From positions 144,689-208,688 of the forward strand of contig CANARY010000005.1 of assembly GCA_947364235.1 (NCBI GenBank): a stretch of DNA of 64,000 bases. Reading direction: 5' to 3'. The notes beneath the pieces are model-generated. The model saw only the letters and a program-made list of their open reading frames with translations. It did not search any database and was not told where the DNA came from. A program made the position numbers and the translations under genes. Source of the DNA: an uncultured Candidatus Melainabacteria bacterium (GTDB lineage Bacteria; Cyanobacteriota; Vampirovibrionia; Gastranaerophilales; Gastranaerophilaceae). Of this stretch, positions 25,989 through 35,100 are shown piece by piece (the stretch's first letter is position 1; every line of letters begins with the position of its first letter).

Positions 25989-27867
25989 CATTTTCGAAAA
26001 AAATATTCAGGCACTTGCTGCAAAAAACATTGAACTTGCAGAAAAGCTTGTTAAATATATTCCTACAGATATTCCGCAGCTCATTAATGAAAACGGAGCG
26101 TATAATTTAATATACAAAAATATTCCGCTTCACCATCCTGCCAATCCTTTAGGAGAAGCGCGTGAAATTTTCTCAATGGCTGAAAACACTCCTGTAACAA
26201 TACATCTGGTTTTCGGTATTGGACTGGGTTACTTGTTCCAAGTTGCTTCTGCAAATTCTGCCGGCACAGTTATACTTTATGAACCTGATTTAAATATATT
26301 AAAAATTGCATTCTCACTTGTAGACTTTTCAGAAGATATTTATAAGAACAATATTTTTATAGCTGAAACATTAGAAAAAACAGGAGAGTATTTATATACT
26401 AAATCTAATACGAAAAACCTTCCTCTTATGCTTTCTACAACTAATTACAGAGAGTTGAACAGCAAAAATTTTAACGAAATGGTTGAAAAGCTTCAAAGGA
26501 TGATAGGCTCTTATAACCTTGATTTAAAATACACTCAGGAAAAATTCTATCCGCTTGTAAGAAATATTTTAAATAACATACCAAACCTTATAAAAGAACC
26601 TCCTCTAAGCTCAATCAAAGATTTTTATAAAGGAAAAACAGCAGTGGTTGTATCTGCCGGTCCTACTTTAGACAAAAACATTGAAACAATAAAAAAATAC
26701 CGTAACAATGTAGTATTAATTGTTGTAGGAACAGCAATGAAAACGCTCAGCCGGCATGGCATTACTCCAGATTTCTTATGCATTATTGAAACTTACGATT
26801 CTTCTAAACAAATTGAAGGGCTTGATTTATCAGAAGTTAACTTCATAACAGAACCTTTTTCAAACAAGAACTTAAGAAAATTTAAGTTTAAACAAGTATT
26901 TTCACATTTATCGTCAAACCTTCCTGTTAACTCAATATGGAGTAATTTAATCAATGAAAATAGAGAAGAATATCTATCTAAAGGAACGGTATCTTACACA
27001 GCTTTAAATTCTGCAAGAATTCTCGGATGCTCTAAAATCGTTATGGTCGGGCAGGATTTAGCATACATTGAAGGTCAATGCTACAGTAAAGACTCTGCTT
27101 ATAAAGACTTGAAATGCACTTGTAATGAAGGTAAATGGAAAATAACAGCAGCAAATTTCGAAGAGTTTGCGAATTCTTTAAGTAATTCTGCTGATATAGA
27201 GAAACGAAGAACTGCGGCTTTAAGAAGACTTGAAAATTTAAACAACTCTCTATACTACGTAAAAGGTATTCAAGGAGATATGATTCCAACTGAATCTGTT
27301 TATGCAGCGTTCATCAAGCCTTTAAGCGAGTTTGCAGAAATACATAATGACCGCGAATACATTAATACATCTATGGTTGGTGCTCAAATTGACGGTTATA
27401 AAAATATGGATTTAGAAGAAGCTTTGAAAGACTCTAAACCTATTGAAAACAGAAACATTGTTTTTGATTACAAATTTGATTTAGAAGAAGTTAAATCAAA
27501 ACTTAAAGATGAAGTCTTGAAGCTGCAAAATATTTTATCAGATATAGAAAGCGGAAAAAAATATTTGAAAGCTTTGAATAATGATTTTAAAAGGCACAAA
27601 AATCCGACCGTTGAAGTTTTAAAAAGCTTAAAAAAAGCCTCAGCTGTATTTTTAAGCCTGAGTGAAAAAAATGCAGATACAATTTTTGATTTCATTACTG
27701 CTGCCGAAAAAATCAATGTTGATTACGAAATGAAAATGGCAAGAAACTTTAACACAATCACTTTAAAAACATTAATAGAAAAGCTTTCAGCTTATTTTGA
27801 AAATGGAGAAAAGAAAACAAAATCAGTAATAGCATTAATTGAAAAAACAATCGGAGAGATTCAATGA
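25981..27867 (+). CDS. Maf-type motility accessory / flagellin glycosyltransferase (DUF115 family)
   Basis: A 628-residue protein of the motility accessory factor family, which in Campylobacter, Helicobacter and Clostridium transfers nonulosonic sugars to flagellin. The central DUF115 domain shows KTAVVVSAGPTLDKNIETI, IVVGTAMKTLSRHGITPDF and KIVMVGQDLAYIEGQ; an N-terminal Rossmann-like part has HLVFGIGLGYLF and VILYEPDLN. The GTG at 25981 is chosen as start because an in-frame ATG further upstream lies deep in rlmN; AAAGG precedes it. Two flagellins in the window (1257, 15001) are plausible targets. It overlaps dtd by 4 bases. Confidence 0.88.
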   Translation: MNNIFEKNIQALAAKNIELAEKLVKYIPTDIPQLINENGAYNLIYKNIPLHHPANPLGEAREIFSMAENTPVTIHLVFGIGLGYLFQVASANSAGTVILYEPDLNILKIAFSLVDFSEDIYKNNIFIAETLEKTGEYLYTKSNTKNLPLMLSTTNYRELNSKNFNEMVEKLQRMIGSYNLDLKYTQEKFYPLVRNILNNIPNLIKEPPLSSIKDFYKGKTAVVVSAGPTLDKNIETIKKYRNNVVLIVVGTAMKTLSRHGITPDFLCIIETYDSSKQIEGLDLSEVNFITEPFSNKNLRKFKFKQVFSHLSSNLPVNSIWSNLINENREEYLSKGTVSYTALNSARILGCSKIVMVGQDLAYIEGQCYSKDSAYKDLKCTCNEGKWKITAANFEEFANSLSNSADIEKRRTAALRRLENLNNSLYYVKGIQGDMIPTESVYAAFIKPLSEFAEIHNDREYINTSMVGAQIDGYKNMDLEEALKDSKPIENRNIVFDYKFDLEEVKSKLKDEVLKLQNILSDIESGKKYLKALNNDFKRHKNPTVEVLKSLKKASAVFLSLSEKNADTIFDFITAAEKINVDYEMKMARNFNTITLKTLIEKLSAYFENGEKKTKSVIALIEKTIGEIQ

Positions 27868-28310
27868 AAGTTTTAATCCAAAGAGTAAAAAAAGCTTCCG
27901 TAACAATAGATAACAACCTGTATTCTTCAATAAATAATGGTATTTTAGCATTAGTCGGAATAGAAAAAGGAGACACTCAGGGAGAAGTTCAAAAACTCGC
28001 AAAAAAGATTGTAAACTTAAGAATATTTCCGGATGAAAATGACAAAATGAATCGTTCAATAATCGATATCCGAGGAGAAATGCTTATTGTTTCACAGTTT
28101 ACACTTTGCGGTGATTGTAAAAAAGGAACCCGCCCGAGTTTTGATAAATCAGCTTCTCCTGAGGATGCAAATAAACTTTATGAAGATTTTATAAAAGAAG
28201 TTCAAACTTACGGAATTCAAACAGGAACCGGTCAGTTCGGTGCAATGATGGATGTTGAATTAATAAACGACGGCCCTGTAACATTTATGCTTGAGGTAAA
28301 AAATGGATGA
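27864..28310 (+). CDS. dtd: D-aminoacyl-tRNA deacylase
   Basis: A 148-residue DTD that frees tRNAs from D-amino acids and glycine. Start MKVLIQRVKKASVTI, active-site SQFTLCGDCKKGTRPSF, and NDGPVTFMLEV (the Gly-cisPro region is NDGPVTF) are all present. Length is typical. The ATGA overlap with maf and the 8-base overlap with rsmH place it within one transcript. Confidence 0.96.
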   Translation: MKVLIQRVKKASVTIDNNLYSSINNGILALVGIEKGDTQGEVQKLAKKIVNLRIFPDENDKMNRSIIDIRGEMLIVSQFTLCGDCKKGTRPSFDKSASPEDANKLYEDFIKEVQTYGIQTGTGQFGAMMDVELINDGPVTFMLEVKNG

Positions 28311-29226
28311 TTTTAAACATTATACAGTAATGCTCAATGAAGCAGTTGACGCTTTAGAATGCAAAGACGGCAAGATTTATGTTGACTGTACCTTGGGAGG
28401 CGGTGGACACAGCGAGCTCATATTGCAAAGAATTTCTCCTAACGGAAAGCTAATTTCTTTCGATATTGATGATGAAGCTATCGCGCATGCCACTGAGCGT
28501 TTAAAAAATTATCCAAACCTTACAATTGTAAAATCTTCTTACACCAATATTAAAAAAGAACTTAAAAAACTTGGAATTGAGAAGATTACAGGCGGTGTAA
28601 TTCTGGACTTAGGAGCTTCTTACCATCAACTTACAAAAGCTGAAAGAGGATTCTCTTTTTCAAAAGACGCACCATTAGATATGAGATTCAACATGCAAAG
28701 TGATTTTTCCGCTTATGATGTGGTAAATACATACAAAGAAGATGAGCTTGTAAGGATTTTTAGTGAATATGGAGAAGAACGATTTTCGAAACGCATTGCA
28801 AAAAAGATTGTCGAAATTAGAAGGACTGAGCCGATTAGAACAACAAAAGAGCTCGCTGATATTGTTATCAGTGCGACTCCTAGGGTTAAGTCTAATATAC
28901 ACCCTGCTACAAGAGTGTTTCAAGCTATTCGAATAGAAGTAAATAATGAGTTAAAAAATGTAAATTTTGTACTACATGACATATTGGATTTATTGGATAA
29001 AGATGGTATAATTTCTGTAATAAGTTTTCATTCTTTGGAAGATAGAATTGTAAAACAAATCTTCAAGTTTGAAAGCCAGAAGTGCAGATGCAATGAAATG
29101 ATTTGCAAATGCCCGCCGCCAAAGATAGAGTTAGTAAATAAAAAACCAATTATGGCGAGCGAAAAGGAGATTTTGGAGAATCCGCCGTCACGAAGTGCTA
29201 AGTTAAGGGTTGTAAGAGCTATATGA
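28303..29226 (+). CDS. rsmH: 16S rRNA (cytosine-1402-N4)-methyltransferase RsmH
   Basis: A 307-residue SAM-dependent methyltransferase (also called MraW). Visible are HYTVMLNEAVDAL, the SAM loop DCTLGGGGHSELIL (about 29-42), ILDLGASYHQLTKAERGFSF and the C-terminal SFHSLEDRIVKQIF. A cysteine set near the C-terminus (CRCNEMICKCPPP) matches other members with a CxC...C pattern. It precedes an ftsL-like gene, the classical mraW-ftsL order of the division cluster, although ftsI and mur genes do not follow. Confidence 0.96.
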   Translation: MDDFKHYTVMLNEAVDALECKDGKIYVDCTLGGGGHSELILQRISPNGKLISFDIDDEAIAHATERLKNYPNLTIVKSSYTNIKKELKKLGIEKITGGVILDLGASYHQLTKAERGFSFSKDAPLDMRFNMQSDFSAYDVVNTYKEDELVRIFSEYGEERFSKRIAKKIVEIRRTEPIRTTKELADIVISATPRVKSNIHPATRVFQAIRIEVNNELKNVNFVLHDILDLLDKDGIISVISFHSLEDRIVKQIFKFESQKCRCNEMICKCPPPKIELVNKKPIMASEKEILENPPSRSAKLRVVRAI

Positions 29227-29266
29227 CGCCGATGGATTAAAACTTGGGAGCAGAGGAGTTAACACA

Positions 29267-29785
29267 TTGGTTTCGGCATTAAAAGTCAATAATAAATCAC
29301 AAAACGGACTTAATTATTTTATCAAAAAATTAGCAGGTGAACATAAATACCAAACGCGTGAAAAAAAGACTTTTCTCGATAAATCTGTTCAAAATTTAGC
29401 TGTTAATAGTATAATAGAAGGGTACTTTCCAAAGGAGAATTTTGTTAAAGATATGGCAATTAAAAGAGTAAATAAAATGTTATGCGTCATATTAAGCTTA
29501 CTTATCGGAGTTGTAGTTGTAAGCTACTACTTTGTTATCTCCTGTGAAATGAAATTAAATGATTTAAGCAGACAAACAGTTATTCTCAATAACGAAAACG
29601 AAGAGCTTCAAAACAGGCTTGATACTTTAAAATCATTTAATAATGTAGATAAAACTTTACAGCAAAACAACATGCTGCAGCGCGCCGGACAAGTAATAGA
29701 AACCCCGGAAATAACTGTTGATAGTTCATTGCCGGCAAAACACGCTGCTAAAAAGAAAATTTTTGATTACGCAATAGGATTTTAG
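29267..29785 (+). CDS. FtsL-like septum-associated protein
   Basis: A 172-residue bitopic protein: cytoplasmic residues 1-69, one transmembrane helix (MLCVILSLLIGVVVVSYYFV, about 70-89) and a periplasmic coiled coil (LNDLSRQTVILNNENEELQNRL). This layout and the position directly after rsmH fit FtsL, whose sequence is poorly conserved, so the call rests on topology and synteny. The start is TTG with a GAGGAG Shine-Dalgarno at good spacing. The cytoplasmic part is longer than in most FtsL proteins. Confidence 0.72.
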   Translation: MVSALKVNNKSQNGLNYFIKKLAGEHKYQTREKKTFLDKSVQNLAVNSIIEGYFPKENFVKDMAIKRVNKMLCVILSLLIGVVVVSYYFVISCEMKLNDLSRQTVILNNENEELQNRLDTLKSFNNVDKTLQQNNMLQRAGQVIETPEITVDSSLPAKHAAKKKIFDYAIGF

Positions 29786-29787
29786 CC

Positions 29788-30702
29788 ATGCTCAAAATAG
29801 TCTGCGGAGCCGGTAACGAAGATTATGAGAGCGTTAAGCGCTTGGTTTATATTTATGCAAAAGCCGGATGTAAATGTTTTGATTTATCAGCCAGAAAAGA
29901 AATTTTAGAAGCAGCAAAAGAAGCAGCAAAAATAGCCGGTACTGCTGACTTAAAATACTGCGTAAGCGTAGGTATTAAAGGTGATAAGCATATTGCAAAA
30001 GCGCAAATAAAAGACAGTATTTGCATAAAATGTAAAAACTGTTTTAGAAACTGCCCTAATGATGCAATTTATTCTTCAATTATTATTGATGAAAAAAAGT
30101 GTATCGGATGCGGAGTTTGCGCAAAAAAATGCCCGGCAGGCGCGATTTCTATGACAGAAAAAGATGTTAATGTCAAAGAAATTCTGCCTTATATGGTTCA
30201 AAATGGAGTAGAAATATTAGAGCTTCATGTAATGGGACATGATAAAAAAGACTTGGAATATAAATGGAACATAATTAACGAGTGTAACCCTAAATTTGCT
30301 TCAATCTGTATCGACCGTGAAAACTTCGGCAACAAAGAAGTCTTGTCGCGCATTCAAGAAATGATTTCTCATAGAAAGCCTTACACAACTATCATCCAAG
30401 CTGATGGTATTCCGATGAGCGGAGCGGAAGACGATTTCAAAACAACTCTTCAAGCAGTTGCAATGGCAGAAATCATTCAAAATGCAGACATGCCGGTACA
30501 TATAATGCTCTCAGGAGGAACAAACTCAAAAACAGCTGAGCTTGCAAAGCTTTGCGGAATAAATTACTGGGGAATAGCAATCGGTTCCTGGGCACGAAAA
30601 ATTGTTAAGCCTTACACTTCTGCACCTGACTTTTGGGAAAATACCGAGATACAAAATAAAGCTGTTGAAACGGCAAAAGAATTGATTAGAGCTTCTGTTT
30701 AA
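29788..30702 (+). CDS. LdpA-like iron-sulfur protein
   Basis: A 304-residue protein with two bacterial ferredoxin-type [4Fe-4S] motifs (CIKCKNCFRNCPNDAI near residue 78 and CIGCGVCAKKCPAGAI near 109). The N-terminal LKIVCGAGNEDYESVKRLV and AGCKCFDLSA, and the C-terminal part with a TIM-barrel-like GIPMSGAEDD and HIMLSGGTNSKTAELA, agree with the cyanobacterial protein LdpA, which feeds redox state into the circadian clock. No kai genes are in the window and this organism is not expected to photosynthesise, so the role is probably a redox sensor or an older metabolic function. It converges with the AAA+ gene, overlapping by 17 bases. Confidence 0.78.
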   Translation: MLKIVCGAGNEDYESVKRLVYIYAKAGCKCFDLSARKEILEAAKEAAKIAGTADLKYCVSVGIKGDKHIAKAQIKDSICIKCKNCFRNCPNDAIYSSIIIDEKKCIGCGVCAKKCPAGAISMTEKDVNVKEILPYMVQNGVEILELHVMGHDKKDLEYKWNIINECNPKFASICIDRENFGNKEVLSRIQEMISHRKPYTTIIQADGIPMSGAEDDFKTTLQAVAMAEIIQNADMPVHIMLSGGTNSKTAELAKLCGINYWGIAIGSWARKIVKPYTSAPDFWENTEIQNKAVETAKELIRASV

Positions 30703-32107
30703 GTATTCTTCCTATAGCTTTTTCAAAATCAGCAAATGATATTGAAATACTCTTCAAATCATCATAACTAAATTTCTTTGCGTCCATTTTGGCAAACATT
30801 CCTAAGCGTTCTAGAGCATTAAAATACGCATCAGAAATCATTTCGGCAACATCTGAACCATTAAACTTGCCTGCAAACATTTTTTGAATAAGGTTTTCTA
30901 CCGAAACATCTGATTGTATCGGCTGATTTTTTGAATGAATACTAAAAATCTGTTTTAAGCCTTCTAAATTCGGCATAGGTACTTCCAAATGCAGACCGAA
31001 ACGTCCCGAAGCAAGCAGAGCCGGATCAATAAGCTTAATCATATTAGTTGCTGCAATAATGAAAGCAGGCACTTTACTTTTTTCTAAATCACTCATACAA
31101 CCTAGGAATTGATTGACCATAGGATCATCAAAACGGGCATTCGAAGAACCGTCTCTTGTTTTGCCAATAGAGTCAAATTCGTCAATAAAAGTAATAGAAG
31201 GAGCATTAGCAGCAGCTTTTTTAAACATATCTCTTATTGCAGATTCAGATGCTCCAACATGTGAAGATTTAAATTCATTTGCATTGTATTCATTATATTT
31301 TGCACCTACTTCATTCGCCAGAGCCTTTCCAAGAAGGGTTTTGCCGCATCTTGGCGGTCCATAAAGCATTATACCTTTATTAAGTCTTATATTTTCAAAC
31401 ACTTGAGGATAGTTAACCGGGCGCACAACATACTTTCTAAGCTGTTCTATAACATCATCTAATCCGCCTACATCAGCAAATGTAAACCCTTTTTTATCGG
31501 CCTTTGATAAATTTTTTGCAGAAAGAGAAGCAATTGAGCGCCGATTGAAGTCTGCAATATTATTTATAGTTCTTACTTGTAAATATTTTTCAGCATTTGA
31601 AGTATTGAATTTATAAGGCGGTTTAAATAACAATTTTGGCTCTTCACGCCACAACATTTCCCCTGTTCCAAGTTCTACTCCGTCATGCAGCTCCACAATA
31701 GCTCCAGTTTTAAACAGGTGCTCTTTTGATTTTAATTCATCTTTTGGACGTTTAATCATTAATGACGAAAATATTCCGCTGCCTAACACAAGAGCAAAAT
31801 ACTTTTTATCCTGTTTAAATATAGCAAAATCAGAATCAATCTCTTCTTTGTTCTTTAAGTCACTTTCTTCAACTTTCAAAGTATATTTCTTTAAAATTGG
31901 CGTTACAATCTTATTAGAATATTGTTCCAGAGTCATATCTGCACGTTCCGGATTTGAAGTCACCACAAGAAGTGAATTATTATCAAGAGCTTCTATCCCG
32001 TATCTAAATCTTTCCGACAAATTCGGCGCACCAAAAATACCATTAAAAACCGGCTTTTTGACCGGCGCAATATAACTTACGCTGCTATTTATACCCGCTA
32101 CTTTCAT
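30686..32107 (-). CDS. AAA+ ATPase with an unassigned N-terminal domain and FNG tag
   Basis: A 473-residue protein. The C-terminal half is a classical AAA module like those of FtsH and proteasome-activating ATPases: Walker A GPPRCGKT (about 249), Walker B FIDEFDSIG, sensor-1 AATNMIKL and arginine-finger region SGRFGLHLEVP. The N-terminal ~200 residues are unrecognised and start with the tag motif KPVFNGIFGAP. There is no protease domain. It follows the giant GH13-type gene by 25 bases on the same strand and is probably in its operon, suggesting a remodelling role for that protein or its complex (inference). Confidence 0.85.
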   Translation of the reverse strand: MKVAGINSSVSYIAPVKKPVFNGIFGAPNLSERFRYGIEALDNNSLLVVTSNPERADMTLEQYSNKIVTPILKKYTLKVEESDLKNKEEIDSDFAIFKQDKKYFALVLGSGIFSSLMIKRPKDELKSKEHLFKTGAIVELHDGVELGTGEMLWREEPKLLFKPPYKFNTSNAEKYLQVRTINNIADFNRRSIASLSAKNLSKADKKGFTFADVGGLDDVIEQLRKYVVRPVNYPQVFENIRLNKGIMLYGPPRCGKTLLGKALANEVGAKYNEYNANEFKSSHVGASESAIRDMFKKAAANAPSITFIDEFDSIGKTRDGSSNARFDDPMVNQFLGCMSDLEKSKVPAFIIAATNMIKLIDPALLASGRFGLHLEVPMPNLEGLKQIFSIHSKNQPIQSDVSVENLIQKMFAGKFNGSDVAEMISDAYFNALERLGMFAKMDAKKFSYDDLKSISISFADFEKAIGRILKQKL

Positions 32108-32132
32108 ATCCTCTGCGACTTTCTAATTTTTA

Positions 32133-35100
32133 TTATACATTCACTCCAAATTTTTCGCCTTCTTTAACAGTTTCATACTGCTTATAAGGATTTGACGCAA
32201 AATTGTACTGTTTATTGTAATACACTTTCTTCGGAGCTCCTCTGAATATAATATTTTTGATATGTTTTAAAATCATAACTCCGTTTTTAGAAGTCATACT
32301 ATCCATGATGATTTTCTTACCATCTTTTCTAACAATACCAGTCTTTCCGCCTACCTGTTTCACAACGTATTCAGCTTTATCACCGGCTTTTGCATTAGCA
32401 AATATTGTTCCTGCAGGAATTGCAACCCCAGCTCCAAGAACAATCATATCAATTTCAGAAGGTTTAACCTCAGGTTTAACTCTGTTAGAAAAGTCTACAT
32501 CACCTGCATTAAATACAGTTACAGTCATATCTCCGTTTGCACTTTGCATCATATACGCAAGTTTCGCAAGTTCTCTTGATAACTGCCTTTGCTCTGCTTG
32601 AAGTTGTTCTTTCTTAGCACCTTCCGCTTTTTCAATTTCACCCCATATTTGATTTAATCTTTCCTTAATTTCGGTTCTTGTTTTACCATTAACCAAAATT
32701 TCAGCAGAATAAGGAGTACCATTATTCAAAGGAGCAAGTTCAGGATTGCTTCTGTCTTTCAAAGCACCGTTCATTGCAGACATAACACTTCTTCTGTATT
32801 TTGCAATATCAGACTCGCCTTCAACCTCAGTCCAAGGAAGAGCATTTCTGTTCTGCAAATAAACATTCTTAGCTTTTTCTTCATAACCTGTCATGCCCAT
32901 TTCGTCACCGGCATACATTGTAGGAATACCGGGAAGCCCTTTTAAGAATTCCATAATCATTTCAGCTTTTCTAACAGCAGGTTCTGTTGCTGATTGATAA
33001 AGCTTATCAATTACAGCTTGTTTATTATCGATTGATTTGCCTGTTTTAAACTCAACTTGTTTTGCTGCCATCTCAAGAGAACGTCTCAAATCTCTTGCTG
33101 CATAACCATTCTTACGCATTGCATTTACAGGGTTTTCAATACGCTTAAATTCTTCTGTATTAGAAGCTACTGTATGCTTATCATATTTTTCTGCAAACGC
33201 TTTAAAACCATTATCTAATGAAACTTTTGCACCAGTCTCAAGATAAGCATCTTTAAGTAATTTTACCAATTGTACGGTATACAAGCTATATTTAGCATAG
33301 CTGCCTTGAGAACCCAAAATATCTCTTGCATTAGCTTCGTTATGTTCTTTTATCTCAGCATCTAAATCTGCCCAGTCTAAATCTCCGTGCACTAAGTAAT
33401 TTGCTAAATCCATTTCATTAGCTTTTTTAATTACGGCGTCGATTTCAGCCTGAGAAAGAGTCTTTCCGGATAATTTTAAAATTTCTTTGAAAGCTTCGTC
33501 TAAAGATGAAAGTTCTTTAATCTTAATTTTGGTCATGCTTTCTGTAACACCTTTTCCGAGGTAATTACCGTTAGTTAAGTCTACCAAAGCATCTATTAAG
33601 CGTTTCTTGTCATTTTCTGCAATTGTATTATCTTCATTAATAACATCCATCAACAGCTTACTTACTGCAATTGCTTTTGAGCTTTCAGTCAAGAAATAAT
33701 TGTTGTTATCAACATTTAATCTAAGCTCAATTGGAATGTCAGCATTAGTTTTAGCTCCTGAAAGTACTTTTATTGCAGCTTCCCTTGCACTATGTCCTTG
33801 ATTGAAATTTTTCCAGTCATTGAGAAGATTAGCGTGGAAAAGTTTCATATCAACTGCAAGTCCGTGAATCATACGCGGTTTGTCGTGGTTGCCCATAAAT
33901 GTGTATAAGTTTCTCAAATAATCTACACTTCTTGTCTCCATCAACAAATCAAAACGAGCTTTAAAACGGTCATGTGAAGATGATTCACCATCTCCTGTAT
34001 CAAATGCAGGAGCAAAGTTTGTTAACAAATCCGTAAAGAAATAAGAATAACCAGCTTCAGATGTAATACCTGTCTGAGCAAAGAACTTGGCAAAAGCATC
34101 AGGTTCGCCGTTAAATTTCTGACCAAGATTTGTCTTATTTGCATAAGGATAAACCTTTTGACCATAAGTATCTTGCATCAATTCTGGAATATCAGTAAGT
34201 TCAGCTACAATATAAGAATTCTGGTTTTCAGATTTTACAGCCTGAACAAACTTAGACCAAAACTGAATTACATCATCCCAGTTGTCATCAAATGCATTGT
34301 CTTCGTTACGAATTGCATCCATATCCATAACGTCTTTCGCTGCATCTAATCTCCAGTCCAAACCTAAAGCTGATTTATCTGCAAGAGCTTCTGCTATTCT
34401 GAAGCTGGATGTATCAGTTCCTGCAATTCTCTTAGAAATTGAATCTGCTACAAAATTGATATCTGAATGTGATAGTTTCTTCAAACCTTTTCCAATTTTA
34501 TTAGCAAGCTTCTGAGCTTCATCTTCAGGGCTGTTTGCATTAATACCCAGAGCTTTAAGAGTTGTGCCTTCTTTTAAAGCATCATAATCATAAGTTATTT
34601 CTCCGGTATTGATAATTTTTGTCTTAAAGCTGTCGCCGCCTAAAGATTTTAAAAATGCATACTTTGTAATGTCCTGCCCCATAAGCTCCATTACATATTC
34701 GCCATACTCGGTATAATCACCGTTTTTGTCTAACAATTTTTCATTAGAAGTTTCATTAACTTTTTTAATAATCGCATCTGCAAAATCTTTTAGTTCATTA
34801 TTAAAGAAGCTGTTTACCTTTTTGTAATTGCTTACATAAGGCTGGACAAGATGCGGATTATTCTGTTTCATCAAATCAAACCTTGAAACACCAATTGTCT
34901 CTTCTGTTGCAGCTCTATTTGAAAAATAAGATGTTGCAAGAACCCCGACAGTATTATCGCCAAACTCCAGAGTATCTAAAGGAAGCTTCATCAATGATTT
35001 AATAGTAACATCGTCTTTAACATCAACACCTTTTGGAGAAAGAACATAGTGTCCATTTAAAATATTAGTTAACACATTTGTGCTAATCTTTGCTTCTTCC

